This document shows positions 8,399 to 16,884 of a stretch of DNA of 64,000 bases, in pieces (position 1 is the first letter of the stretch; each line of letters starts with the position of its first letter). The notes beneath the pieces are model-generated. The model searched no databases, was not told where the DNA came from, and saw only the letters and a program-made list of their open reading frames with translations. The translations under genes and the position numbers were made by a program. Origin of the DNA: Mucilaginibacter sp. cycad4 (GTDB lineage: Bacteria; Bacteroidota; Bacteroidia; Sphingobacteriales; Sphingobacteriaceae); NCBI RefSeq assembly GCF_034263275.1, contig NZ_CP139559.1, forward strand, positions 7,006,001-7,070,000. Reading direction: 5' to 3'.

Positions 8399-8883
8399 TT
8401 AGTATTATTTTGGTAATTGGAGGCGAAAATACTTTAAATGTTACATGCTGAATTTTTATTTTTTTACAAATAGTGCATTTGTAATGTATAAGTTACACTA
8501 CCATGATGTAACCGCGGATTTTACAATGGGGGATTAAAAAGAGGGATTTGCGATGGGTGACAATGATAAGAATCATGTCAATTGCGAGTGATACAACTTA
8601 GGGAAATAAATGACAACGCCAGGGAAGATTTACGAAGTTTCGAAATTTCGTAAATCTGGATTCAACGTCGTTTTTTAGGAGAAGGCACAAGTCAGCCTGG
8701 CCCGGGGCAGCTACACAAGACTTGCGCCAGCAGAGTAAGGGGAAATGACAAAGCGGTTGAAGCCCTACGCAGTTTTTAGAATTTCGTAGGGCTGGATTCA
8801 ACGCTTTTTTTAGGAGAAGGCATAAGTGGGCCCCGGCCCGGGCAACCACACAAAACTTGCGCCAGCAGATGAAACGTGGGATT
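8399..8883. other. Gene-free stretch holding a two-unit hairpin repeat
   Basis: 485 bases between two minus-strand genes. The first 200 bases carry the upstream region of the receptor (start 8398) and a short GTCAATTGCGAG fragment (8577-8588) resembling the arm of repeat R2. The rest is the tandem repeat described separately. A possible 83-residue reading frame over the repeat is not credible. Confidence 0.7.
8599..8866. repeat. Two tandem units of a hairpin-rich repeat (R1)
   Basis: Unit 1 is 8599-8735 and unit 2 8736-8866. Each unit has GGGAAAT..TGACAA, a first hairpin (8626-8657; 8761-8793), the shared GGATTCAACG and TTTTTTAGGAGAAGGCA, and a second hairpin ending ACTTGCGCCAGCAGA. First-hairpin stems differ (AGATTTACGAA/TTCGTAAATCT versus AGCCCTACG/CGTAGGGCT) but both pair perfectly. 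In unit 1 the second hairpin pairs GGCACAAGTC (8684-8693) with GACTTGCGCC (8719-8728). Two more copies of this second hairpin flank the IS at 15361. Confidence 0.8.
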
Positions 8884-9696
8884 TTACTCCGTTGTTACCT
8901 TCAAATTCAATGTATCTGCCTGCATAGCGGTAAAAATGCCAAGCCCGTTAACAACATTGGTTGGGGTATTTACCAGGTTTTGCGAGCTGCCACGGGTATT
9001 GCTGGTTAATATATTAATGTATTCATCGTTTACCCTCAGCAATATTACTTTATAAGCCCCGTAGTATTTGAAAGTGGTTTGTGTTATGCTGTATGTCGAG
9101 GCCCGTTCGGTATTGATTTCGAAGCTTGGGTTCCTGTTGTTCCTTACCGCTATGATCTCAAAAGGATTACTGTCGGTGTTTTTGAAAAGCAACATATGCT
9201 GTAACGAATCGGGGTTGGTCCAGGTGATGGTAGCACGCACCTTATCATTATAAGCCTGGTCAAGCGTATTAGGCTCATGGAACACGGTGTCGGTCAGTTT
9301 AAACCCAATTGGTTTGCCGGGCATCACTGTTGACGCACTCACATTGCTGTTGTTGTAGGTAAACTGCATGGAATAGGTTTTACCTGCAGTTATGAATGAG
9401 GCATCAGCATATGTGTAAGTACCGTTTGTTCCTTCGGTAAGTTTTACCGTCTGTATACCGTTGCTTACATTGATTGTCAACCCGGTAATGGCGGATCCGT
9501 AAGTAGCTGTATCGGTAAGGTCTTTTTGCTGATAGACTTTTAGCGACAGTGGTTGCCCCGCAACAAGGTAAGCTTCAACAACCGGTTTGTTTACCGCATC
9601 TGTATCAGAAGAGTTTTTTTTGCAGGCCGATGCCATCATCAGGCAGCCGGCTATTAATGCGAGGCATATATATCGTATGTGTGTTTTTATTTCCAT
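8884..9696 (-). CDS. DUF4249-family lipoprotein, partner of TonB-dependent receptor
   Basis: 270 residues. A lipoprotein signal peptide ends at Cys25 (MMASACKKN). The mature part has the DUF4249 look: KPVVEAYLVAGQPLSLKVYQQKDL, a beta-rich domain with GKTYSMQFTYNN, then TVFHEPNTLDQAYNDKVRATITWTN in short strands. Such lipoproteins sit at the outer membrane beside a TonB-dependent receptor, probably for ligand capture. Its ATG lies inside the last codons of the receptor gene (10-base overlap ATGGAAATAA), showing translational coupling. Family call moderately sure. Confidence 0.82.
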   Translation of the reverse strand: MEIKTHIRYICLALIAGCLMMASACKKNSSDTDAVNKPVVEAYLVAGQPLSLKVYQQKDLTDTATYGSAITGLTINVSNGIQTVKLTEGTNGTYTYADASFITAGKTYSMQFTYNNSNVSASTVMPGKPIGFKLTDTVFHEPNTLDQAYNDKVRATITWTNPDSLQHMLLFKNTDSNPFEIIAVRNNRNPSFEINTERASTYSITQTTFKYYGAYKVILLRVNDEYINILTSNTRGSSQNLVNTPTNVVNGLGIFTAMQADTLNLKVTTE

Positions 9697-12488
9697 CTTA
9701 AGCTTAATGTAACGTTAGGGGTAAAGCCGAGGTAGTTAACATCGGTGGTGATAACCTGGTTGTTTTGCATCTGGTATTCGCGGTACCAGGTATTGGTATG
9801 ATTGTAAACGTTAAACAGCGACAAGCCTATCGATCCTATTTTATGCCCGTCTATCTTCAGCAGATCATATGATACCGACATGTCCAGCCGGTGATAGGCC
9901 GGCAAACGTTCGGCATTTTTGTCGCTGATGTTGAGGTAAGTGATGCTGTTGCCATCAACCGTTTTAATGGTGTAGCTGGATAGCGGGGCCGTGTAAGGGT
10001 GCCCGGTACTGAACAGGAAGGTAGCGGCGAAGTTCCAGCGCTCGTAATGGTACATATTGATGGATTTAAACTCATGGCGTACATCCTGGTCTGCGGCGTA
10101 ATAATCAGTGCCAAAAGCTGAGAATTTATTTTGAGCCTGTGCAAGGGTATAGCTGATCCATCCGGTATAACGTCCCATTTTTTTCTGCACCAAAAACTCA
10201 ACGCCTTTAGCACGGCCCGTTCCCTGGTAAAAATCTTCGGTCACACTTTGTGTTTGATTTTGGTTTGGATCCATCCTGAAACCACCGGCAGGCTGCGTTT
10301 GCCTTACGGTGTACTGCGTGAGACCGCTGAGTGTTTTGTAGTATCCTTCAACGCTGAACAAAAGCTCATCAGTTTCATAGCTGGTGCCTAATATAAAATG
10401 CCTTGCCATGCCAACGGGGATATTGCTGTTGTTGGATAGTACCCAGAAATTACGGTTCCCGGCTAAAATATCCTCGCGGATCACCTGGTTCTCAAACTGG
10501 TAAAACTGCCCGGTTGCGCCTTTTATGGTAAATTTATCGGTAAGGTTATAACTTGCCGAGAGCCTTGGTTCAAAGTAAGGCTTGGATGTAGGGCCAAAAT
10601 AACTGGTGCGCAAACCCGGCTGAATATGGAATTTATTGTTTGGGTCGATTGCCAGCTCGGTATAAAAGCCGGCCAGCATGGCATTATTATGCTGGTTAAT
10701 GAGCTTGCTGGTATCGTTTTGGGTATACTCGTAATCTATTTTTTTGTAGGATGCAAAACCACCGAAGAGCAGCTTATATTTGTTACTGACTGTCCATTCC
10801 CATTCAGATTTATAGCTCACATCCTTCAGGTTGTTGGTTTCAAGCGTGCCGTTGCTCAGCGTATGCGAGATCCCGTTGGTGTCGATCTGTGAAAAGCCCG
10901 AGGTGCTCCTGTTCCTGTCATTAAAGTACGATGAGTAAGTAATGTAGTTGTTTGAATATAACTTCTTATTCCATTGCCTGAACCATTTGATACTGCTGCC
11001 CAGGTTGCCGTACTTGGTATAGTCGGTTATGTTAATGCCGCTGCTGCCCGACGACAGGAATGATGGCAGGCCCAGTTCCCTGCTGTTATCTGTTTTATCG
11101 GTACCTGTGTATAAGGTCCATGATACCTTATCTTTTTGACTGATGCTGTACGTGTACTTGGCATCAAAATCGTAAAAGTAGGAGCTTGGGGTAATTTGAT
11201 TGGCAAAACCTCCGCCGCCAAAGCCACCCCGGCCACCGCCACCTCCCGGACCGCCGCCCTGTGTGGTAGTAGTTTGATTAAACTGGTTAAAGATCTTATT
11301 ATAAAATGGCCCCTGGTACGAGCGCCTTACCGCTAACAGCAAGGTCGACTTATCCGACAGCGGCGTTTCCAGGTAACCGCTGGCGCTTAGTAAACTCAAA
11401 TCGGTGCCGATATTGGTTTCGTTCTTGTTCCCTTCCTTGCCGTTAAGTTCGGTAACGCTCGAAAGCCTGCCGCCATACTTAGCCGTAAAGCCGCCTTTAT
11501 ACAACTGCACATCTTTAATTGCACTGGCATTAAAAGCACTAAAAAAGCCGTACAGGTGATCAACCTGGTAAATGGTAAAACCATCCAGCACAACCAAATT
11601 TTGGTCGGGCGTACCGCCGCGTACGTATGCACCTGATGATGACTCGTTGGTGCCACTTACGCCGGGCATCAGCTGGAAGGCCCGCAGTACATCTTTATCG
11701 CCCATAGTTGGCAGCTTATCTAAATTGGCCGGCGAAAGCTGTAACACGCCAACCTGCCTGCTATCGGTATTCATAACGCCGCTTTTTTTACCGGTAATGG
11801 TAACCTCGTTTAAGCTGTTGAGCGATGAGTACAAACCACAGATCAGCGGCGAATTCAGCTTTTCGCTGCTCAGCCTGAAATAGTCGGTTTGATATCCCGT
11901 ATATGAAACCTCCACTACCGATGTATCTGAAGGTACCCTGAACATGGTAAAATAGCCGTCGGCGTTGGTCATCACATTCAGGTCGGTCCCCCTGATCTTC
12001 ACCGTTGCGGAGGGTAGCGACTCGCCCGTTTGCTGGTCAATCACCCGGCCGTTAATACTGACCAGGAAATGTTTGGGCTTAGCTTTGGGGGCCTCAATCT
12101 CTTTGGCCTTTACTGCATTGGCTGCCTGCAATGAGAGTTTGTTGAGTTTTTGAAGCCGCGCCAGGTCGTCGGTGTTTTGAAGGATATAGATGGTGCCGCT
12201 TGATTCTATCCAGTAATGTAAACTGTTCTCATTGCAAACTTTGGCAATTACTTCTTTCAGCGGCTCTTCAAAAAAATGCTCAACAATATCCATTTCATGC
12301 AAGGGCTCACGTTCAAACACGATGCGGACCTTGTAATTCATGGCCAGTGTATCAAAGAGCTCATCAAGCGGACATGAAAAAAAATGGTTAACCACAATCT
12401 TTTTAAGTTTTTGCTGCGTTTGCTGACTATGGGCCACCGTACCGCACAATACAAGGGTGGATATTAACAATAAGGAAAATTTCTTCAT
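9687..12488 (-). CDS. TonB-dependent receptor with N-terminal STN domain (FecA-like)
   Basis: 933 residues. Signal peptide 1-21; STN domain about 28-105 (LKKIVVNHFFSCPLDELFDTL ... SGTIYILQ, in pieces), used in other systems to signal to an anti-sigma factor; CarboxypepD_reg-like domain about 145-230; plug with AYVRGGTPDQNLVVLDGF near 285-305; barrel ending in VTLSLRWK. A glycine-rich loop (GGGPGGGGGRGGFGGGGF) is inserted near 408-430. No FecR or ECF sigma gene is nearby, although an STN domain is present; a LytS/LytTR pair lies just upstream. Coupled to the DUF4249 gene. Substrate unknown. Confidence 0.92.
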   Translation of the reverse strand: MKKFSLLLISTLVLCGTVAHSQQTQQKLKKIVVNHFFSCPLDELFDTLAMNYKVRIVFEREPLHEMDIVEHFFEEPLKEVIAKVCNENSLHYWIESSGTIYILQNTDDLARLQKLNKLSLQAANAVKAKEIEAPKAKPKHFLVSINGRVIDQQTGESLPSATVKIRGTDLNVMTNADGYFTMFRVPSDTSVVEVSYTGYQTDYFRLSSEKLNSPLICGLYSSLNSLNEVTITGKKSGVMNTDSRQVGVLQLSPANLDKLPTMGDKDVLRAFQLMPGVSGTNESSSGAYVRGGTPDQNLVVLDGFTIYQVDHLYGFFSAFNASAIKDVQLYKGGFTAKYGGRLSSVTELNGKEGNKNETNIGTDLSLLSASGYLETPLSDKSTLLLAVRRSYQGPFYNKIFNQFNQTTTTQGGGPGGGGGRGGFGGGGFANQITPSSYFYDFDAKYTYSISQKDKVSWTLYTGTDKTDNSRELGLPSFLSSGSSGINITDYTKYGNLGSSIKWFRQWNKKLYSNNYITYSSYFNDRNRSTSGFSQIDTNGISHTLSNGTLETNNLKDVSYKSEWEWTVSNKYKLLFGGFASYKKIDYEYTQNDTSKLINQHNNAMLAGFYTELAIDPNNKFHIQPGLRTSYFGPTSKPYFEPRLSASYNLTDKFTIKGATGQFYQFENQVIREDILAGNRNFWVLSNNSNIPVGMARHFILGTSYETDELLFSVEGYYKTLSGLTQYTVRQTQPAGGFRMDPNQNQTQSVTEDFYQGTGRAKGVEFLVQKKMGRYTGWISYTLAQAQNKFSAFGTDYYAADQDVRHEFKSINMYHYERWNFAATFLFSTGHPYTAPLSSYTIKTVDGNSITYLNISDKNAERLPAYHRLDMSVSYDLLKIDGHKIGSIGLSLFNVYNHTNTWYREYQMQNNQVITTDVNYLGFTPNVTLSLRWK

Positions 12489-12687
12489 GTAGGGGTATAT
12501 TTTCTTCAGCGCCGAAATTGCACCTTGTTTTGATGTGCCTCAAATAAAATCGACCATGGGAGGCTTTGTGTCGACCAGACGGCAGGATGTGTGGTAGGGG
12601 GATTGGTGGTTAGCAGAGATAAATGACAGTTGTTAGTGATAGTGGCAGGTTTTGACGCAGCGATATGGGAAAATGCTTATAAAGAAT

Positions 12688-12770
12688 GTCATTGCGAGCG
12701 CAGCGCGGCAATCGCACGGAAGCAGAGCCGCCCCGTATAGTATGCGATTGCCACACCGCGCTACCTAATT
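12688..12770. repeat. Palindromic repeat R2, copy a (degenerate)
   Basis: Begins GTCATTGCGAGCGCAGCGCG and is mirrored by GCGATTGCCACACCGCGCT at about 12743-12761. The right terminus has drifted and lacks the closing CGCAATGAC. Other copies: 20845-20926 (perfect arms) and 45843-45925. It lies in the 459-base gap 12489-12946; the first 200 bases of that gap hold nothing I recognise. Confidence 0.75.
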
Positions 12771-12788
12771 ACATAATAAAAAAATTAT

Positions 12789-12887
12789 CGTCGTGTTGAA
12801 CTTGTTTCAACACCTCACTCGCTAAGCCACATGCTAAGCAAATCGCCTACCTTTCTTGTGGGGTGCTGAAACAAGTTCAGCATGACG
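12789..12887. repeat. Palindromic repeat R3
   Basis: Arms of 26 bases, 12789-12814 and 12862-12887, both spelling variants of TGAACTTGTTTCA with flanking CGTC and CACC. They pair with three mismatches or wobbles over the full arm. The loop is 47 bases. A single copy in this window. Confidence 0.8.
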
Positions 12888-12946
12888 GCATGGAGATGTT
12901 ATTTCAACTTCTGAGTCCAGGGATTTAAACACTCACACCTGTTTGC

Positions 12947-13651
12947 TTACACCTTCCCGATCATCCTGTTGATCACATCACGATAACCATCACTTAACGG
13001 TATCTCCGTATTGATGAGTTTGATGCGGGCGCGGCGCATCTGCGATACATGGTCGAGGTTTACGAGGTATGACTTATGTACCCTGAAAAATTGGTCCGGG
13101 GGTAATTGCAGCTCGATAGCTTTGAGGCTGATACGGGATAATACCGGTTTTTGCTGATTGATGAGATGTACTTTAATATAATCTTTCAAGCCCTCAATGT
13201 ATTCAACCTGGTCAAAACTGATCTTAACGAGGTTATAATCAGCATGCAAAAAGAAATGGTTTTTTGTTGTAGGCTGCGGTACATAACTGCGGCGAAGCTC
13301 GTACAAATCGAGCGCTTTGTGGCAGGCCTTTAAAAAGCGGTCTAAGGGTACAGGCTTAACCAGGTAGTCAACCACATCAAGCTCAAAGCCTTCCACCGCA
13401 AATTTTTCGTAGGCAGTAACAAATATCACCATGGGCTTCTGTGTCAAACTCCTGACCAACTGTAACCCATTGATGCCGGGCATGTATATATCGCTGAAAA
13501 TAAGGTCGATCTGTTCCTTTTGCATGGCTATGATCGCTTCACCTGCGTTACGGCACCGGGCTACTACCTGTATGGTGTTCACATGTTTGAGGTTGTCTTC
13601 CAGCAGGTCGAGCGCAAGCGGCTCATCGTCAATTATTAAACATCGCATCAT
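12947..13651 (-). CDS. LytTR-family response regulator
   Basis: 234 residues. Receiver domain 1-120 with acidic pair D8-D9, phosphoacceptor D54 (FSDIYMPG) and the K in VDYLVKP; LytTR DNA-binding domain about 135-232 (FFLHADYNLVKISFDQVEYIEG ... VHKSYLVNLDHV in pieces). It binds DNA as a dimer after phosphorylation. The ATG overlaps the stop of the kinase gene by 4 bases, so the two are one operon. Its targets are unknown; the STN receptor operon downstream is a candidate. Confidence 0.93.
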   Translation of the reverse strand: MMRCLIIDDEPLALDLLEDNLKHVNTIQVVARCRNAGEAIIAMQKEQIDLIFSDIYMPGINGLQLVRSLTQKPMVIFVTAYEKFAVEGFELDVVDYLVKPVPLDRFLKACHKALDLYELRRSYVPQPTTKNHFFLHADYNLVKISFDQVEYIEGLKDYIKVHLINQQKPVLSRISLKAIELQLPPDQFFRVHKSYLVNLDHVSQMRRARIKLINTEIPLSDGYRDVINRMIGKV

Positions 13652-14682
13652 TTAAGTTCCAATTGCAGCATAACTATATAAGCCTGCTCGTTTTTATTGA
13701 TATATAGGTTGTGTTTGCCAGGGTATAATAGTTCAAGCCGGCGTTTAACATTAGCCAGGCCAATACCCGAGGCATTATCCTTACTGCCTTCAGTTGGGTT
13801 GTATACATTTTGTACGCTGAAGCGAAGGTTCTTTTCATCGGTAAAAAGTGTGATGGCTATGGCCGGCGACTCAATATCGCCCGTGCCATGCTTAAAGGCA
13901 TTTTCCACAAACGGGATCAGCAGCATGGGTTCAATGCTTTTTTCAGGAGCTTTAATATCAGAGCTGAAACTGATCTTCACCTGGTCGCGGAAACGGAGTT
14001 GCTGCAATTCGATATAGCTGCGCAGGTAGTCTTCCTTTTGGCACAGCGTAACTTTTTCGGCATCGGTTACATAAAGCATATACCGGAGCAGCCTGGAAAG
14101 CTGGATCAATGTAGGCTCAACTGCCGAAGGGTTTAAACGCGAAAGCGCTACCGCGCTGTTGATCACATTAAAAATGAAATGCGGACTGATCTGCGAACGT
14201 AAAAATGCCAGTTCAGAGATCAGCGAAGCATTGTCTATATCCTTTTTTTTATTGATAGCCTTAAACTGGTCGGCCAGGTAGTGATAGGCAAAGCTTCCGG
14301 CGGTAACTGATAATAAGGGGAAAATAACCAGGAACGGCCCCGGAGGACGATGATGTTGCCCCATCCACGGGAAATGAGGCACGGGGAAATAATGCCGTAC
14401 TTCCATCAGTATTATATTAAACGCCACAAAGGAGGCAAGCAAGGCAAAAAAGTAAAACCAGATGTTGTTTTTTAAGATCCTGGGAATAAGGAAAAAAGCG
14501 TTCAGATAAAATTCGGCCGCGAGCACGAGATTAAAACTGATAATGTGCCCCAGCGAAAAAGCAGGCTGCGGAAAGCCGCGCATATCCGGCCTGGAAATGA
14601 TGGGCGTAAAAATGATCAACGCCCAAAATAACAGATGGATACAAACTTCGATAATCAGCGCCGGCTTTATCCGTTTAAACAT
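13648..14682 (-). CDS. LytS/YpdA-type sensor histidine kinase
   Basis: 344 residues. Four hydrophobic segments at about 10-27, 45-65, 78-98 and 118-140 with no obvious periplasmic sensor domain. His_kinase domain: RSQISPHFIFNVINS near 165-180 with the phospho-acceptor His in SPHFIFN. The ATPase part has PMLLIPFVENAFKHG (N box) and GIGLANVKRRL (G box). It phosphorylates the regulator encoded by the next gene, with which it overlaps by 4 bases. The signal sensed is not apparent. Confidence 0.93.
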   Translation of the reverse strand: MFKRIKPALIIEVCIHLLFWALIIFTPIISRPDMRGFPQPAFSLGHIISFNLVLAAEFYLNAFFLIPRILKNNIWFYFFALLASFVAFNIILMEVRHYFPVPHFPWMGQHHRPPGPFLVIFPLLSVTAGSFAYHYLADQFKAINKKKDIDNASLISELAFLRSQISPHFIFNVINSAVALSRLNPSAVEPTLIQLSRLLRYMLYVTDAEKVTLCQKEDYLRSYIELQQLRFRDQVKISFSSDIKAPEKSIEPMLLIPFVENAFKHGTGDIESPAIAITLFTDEKNLRFSVQNVYNPTEGSKDNASGIGLANVKRRLELLYPGKHNLYINKNEQAYIVMLQLELK

Positions 14683-14883
14683 ATCATGCTAAGGTAGCCT
14701 CATTTTAAACCCCCACTTAATATAATAGACGAGGGGGTAAAATGTGCCGACGAAAGTACGGTATCTGTTGTATGGAAACCTAATTTGCTAAGCTTTTCAG
14801 GGCATATTTAACATCTGTTAACATTTGAGGGCTTTGATTGAAAACAAGCACGTTCGCCGTATAAAAACGGCAGCATTTTCCGT

Positions 14884-14891
14884 TAAATTTG
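14884..14891 (+). promoter_or_regulatory. TAnnTTTG-type -7 box for the VOC gene
   Basis: TAAATTTG, 18 bases before the ATG at 14910, fits the Bacteroidota -7 consensus. No good -33 TTG at 19-21 bases upstream. Confidence 0.4.
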
Positions 14892-14909
14892 TTTAACAAT
14901 TAATTACCT

Positions 14910-15278
14910 ATGTCGATAACAAAACCCATCCTCCGAATTTTTGATTACGATAAAGCCATTGAATTTTATATCAACTGGCTTGGCTTTAAAACCGATTGGG
15001 AACACAAACCCGAAGGTGTGCCGGTATACATCCAAATTTCCCTGCGCGATGTTGTGCTTTACCTCTCCGAACATCATGGCGATGCCAGTCCCGGCAGCCA
15101 CATAGCTATTGATGACTTTAGCGAGCTAAGGGATTATCACGCCCATCTCATCGCCAAAAAATACAAATACAATCGCCCGGGTTTGGAAGTGCCTGAATGG
15201 AATGACAAGGCTATCACCATGACCGTTCATGATCCTTTTGGCAACAGGCTAACATTTAGTGAGGAATTGAAGGGGTAG
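14910..15278 (+). CDS. Glyoxalase-superfamily (VOC fold) protein
   Basis: 122 residues, one VOC domain. It begins with PILRIFDYDKAIEFYINWLGF, where the DYDKAIEFY helix and LGF turn are typical, and ends VHDPFGNRLTFSEE, the standard PxGN turn and metal-site Glu. The middle has LYLSEHHGDASPG, similar to bleomycin-resistance-type proteins. It could bind or sequester a drug or act on a small metabolite; the substrate cannot be read from the sequence. Confidence 0.85.
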   Translation: MSITKPILRIFDYDKAIEFYINWLGFKTDWEHKPEGVPVYIQISLRDVVLYLSEHHGDASPGSHIAIDDFSELRDYHAHLIAKKYKYNRPGLEVPEWNDKAITMTVHDPFGNRLTFSEELKG

Positions 15279-15306
15279 GTTGATTTTTCTTTTTATCCTT
15301 TTTTTT

Positions 15307-15350
15307 AGCGCAAGTCTTGTGTAGTGGTTAGAGGGCGGGTGACTTGTGCT
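15307..15350 (-). repeat. R1 second-hairpin copy, left of the IS3 element
   Basis: GCGCAAGTC at 15308-15316 pairs with GACTTGTGC at 15341-15349. It is in minus orientation relative to the units at 8599-8866, whereas the copy to the right of the IS (16776-16820) is in plus orientation. Confidence 0.75.
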
Positions 15351-15400
15351 TTCGTTAGTCTGTCTTGTCCTAAAATAGGTTTACACAACAGTAAACAAAA

Positions 15401-15781
15401 ATGGAAAGATATTCAAAAGTGTATGGCAGCAAATGGCAAAGCCAGTACAGCGAGGAGTTTAAGCGTAAAGTTTGTCAAGAATATTTAGAAGGTCAGGAAA
15501 GCCGAACAACGATTGAAAGGAAATACAAATTAGGCAATAGCCGTATTGCGTTTTGGCTCAAATCATTCGGATTGGAGATGAAGAAAACAATTTATGTATC
15601 TTCGAATGATATGCCAACCAAGAAAGATCAGGATGTCCCGGCCGAAAACAGCGCATCAATTAAGTTATTAAAAAAGCAACTTGAAGATGCATTGCTGGAG
15701 AAGGAGCTTTATCGTAAAATGATAGAAGTGGCCGAAAGAGATCTTAAGATCAATATCCGAAAAAAGTCCGATACCAAGTAA
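15401..15781 (+). CDS. IS3-family transposase OrfA
   Basis: 126 residues. Helix-turn-helix of the Tnp_1/HTH_29 type at about 10-55 (YSEEFKRKVCQEYLEG ... NSRIAFWLKSFG), binding the IS ends, and a leucine-zipper-like coil at about 87-115 (KLLKKQLEDALLEKELY). Near its end is the slippery heptamer at 15760-15766, from which translation can shift -1 into orfB to make the full OrfAB transposase. OrfA alone usually acts as a regulator of transposition. Confidence 0.92.
   Translation: MERYSKVYGSKWQSQYSEEFKRKVCQEYLEGQESRTTIERKYKLGNSRIAFWLKSFGLEMKKTIYVSSNDMPTKKDQDVPAENSASIKLLKKQLEDALLEKELYRKMIEVAERDLKINIRKKSDTK
15760..15766 (+). promoter_or_regulatory. Programmed -1 frameshift site A_AAA_AAG
   Basis: In the orfA frame the codons are cgA AAA AAG, the canonical -1 slippery heptamer. 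After slipping, the reading frame continues KKVRYQVIREIKDSYPGMS and joins orfB without a stop. This is the known IS3-family mechanism; slippage itself is inferred. Confidence 0.85.
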
Positions 15782-15810
15782 TCCGTGAGATTAAAGACAG
15801 CTACCCTGGG

Positions 15811-16686
15811 ATGAGCCTGGTGAAGTGCTGTTGTTTACTTGGAGTTACCCGGCAGGCCTATTACCAGCATTTTTGGGAGACAGAAGCGATAAGCTTTGAG
15901 CAGGAAATATTATTAAATGAGGTCCGGGCAATAAGGGCCATACATCCGATTATTGGCGGTAAAAAACTCTATGTTTTGCTGCAGCCTTTTTTGCTTGAGC
16001 ACCGGATAAAAATGGGCAGGGATGCGCTTTTTGATCTGCTTGCTGCTCACTACTTGTTAGTTAGAAAGAAAAGGCGGCGCATACATACTACTCAATCTTT
16101 TCATTGGCTAAGAAAATATCCTAATTGCATAAGAGAAATTATTCCGACTAAAGTGAACGAAATATGGGTGTCAGATATCACTTACTACAGGACAAAGAAG
16201 GGATTCGTTTATATCAGTTTTATAACGGATGCCTATAGTAAAAAGATCGTCGGCTATCATGCCGCTGATACACTGGATGCAGTTCACACACTTAGTGCTT
16301 TACAAATGGCCATTAAAGAAAGTGACCAGCCTTTGACTGGCTTAATACATCATTCAGACAGAGGTGTTCAGTACTGTAGCTATGATTATGTAAAGCTATT
16401 ACAGGACAATGAAATAATCATCAGCATGACCGAAAACGGAGACCCTTTAGAGAACGCAGTAGCGGAACGGATAAATGGAATAATGAAACAGGAGTACCTG
16501 GAACATCATATACTTAATGATAAAAACCAGGTTATGGAACTTTTAGCTAAGTCTGTAAACACTTATAATAAGCTAAGGCCTCACATGAGTTGCAATATGC
16601 TTACACCTGAGATCGTACATCAAAATAACCTATCTGTACAGCGAAATTGGAAAAGTTATTATAATTCAAAAAATGTCAATCTGTAA
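15811..16686 (+). CDS. IS3-family transposase OrfB (DDE integrase domain)
   Basis: 291 residues from the first ATG; in the fusion product the frame enters from 15766. N-terminal HTH_21-like helix region (CCLLGVTRQAYYQHF), then rve integrase core: D in WVSDITYYR, second D in LIHHSDRGVQYCS, and E in ENAVAERINGIMKQEYL, about 35 residues apart as in DDE enzymes. C-terminal TYNKLRPHMSCNMLTPE is the usual IS3 tail. Cuts and joins the IS ends. Confidence 0.93.
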   Translation: MSLVKCCCLLGVTRQAYYQHFWETEAISFEQEILLNEVRAIRAIHPIIGGKKLYVLLQPFLLEHRIKMGRDALFDLLAAHYLLVRKKRRRIHTTQSFHWLRKYPNCIREIIPTKVNEIWVSDITYYRTKKGFVYISFITDAYSKKIVGYHAADTLDAVHTLSALQMAIKESDQPLTGLIHHSDRGVQYCSYDYVKLLQDNEIIISMTENGDPLENAVAERINGIMKQEYLEHHILNDKNQVMELLAKSVNTYNKLRPHMSCNMLTPEIVHQNNLSVQRNWKSYYNSKNVNL

Positions 16687-16761
16687 ACCTATTTTAGGAC
16701 TAATCAATAATGTAAACCTATAGCAGGATTAATCAATTAAACTGTAAACTTATTTTAGGAC
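16682..16761. repeat. Three iterated copies of the IS end motif
   Basis: TGTAAACCTATTTTAGGAC occurs at 16682-16700, with variants at 16711-16729 and 16743-16761. Spacing is 29 and 32 bases. The left end of the IS has only one copy (15367-15384). They are probable transposase binding sites. Confidence 0.85.
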
Positions 16762-16775
16762 GATACAGTCCCAAA

Positions 16776-16820
16776 GGCACAAGTCATCTACCCGCATTCC
16801 TGCCGCACAAGACTTGCGCC
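16776..16820 (+). repeat. R1 second-hairpin copy, right of the IS3 element
   Basis: GGCACAAGTC at 16776-16785 pairs with GACTTGCGCC at 16811-16820 with one mismatch, the same pairing as in the unit at 8684-8728. It forms an inverted pair with the copy at 15307-15350 once the IS is removed. Confidence 0.8.
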
Positions 16821-16884
16821 AGAAAAGGTTCTCTTGTTAGACCAAAGGAAATGACATTTTTTTTGAACTGGATAGGATTCTTTA

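Larger units (their letters stand above)
15361..16767 (+). mobile_element. IS3-family insertion sequence, 1407 bp, apparently intact
   Basis: Terminal inverted repeats: left TGTCTTGTCCTAAAATAGG at 15361 and right ending CCTAAAATA-complement at 16743-16767 (TGTAAACTTATTTTAGGACG ATACA). About 21 of 25 bases match. The ends are TGT and ACA. A 3-base target duplication GTC is present at 15358-15360 and 16768-16770. It carries orfA and orfB in the -1 frame arrangement of IS3. Intact frames and a clean duplication suggest a recent insertion. Confidence 0.93.

Noticed and set aside
8598..8849. Open frame of 83 codons over the tandem repeat
   Set aside because: It reads the repeat units and has no protein-like pattern; the hairpins explain the sequence.
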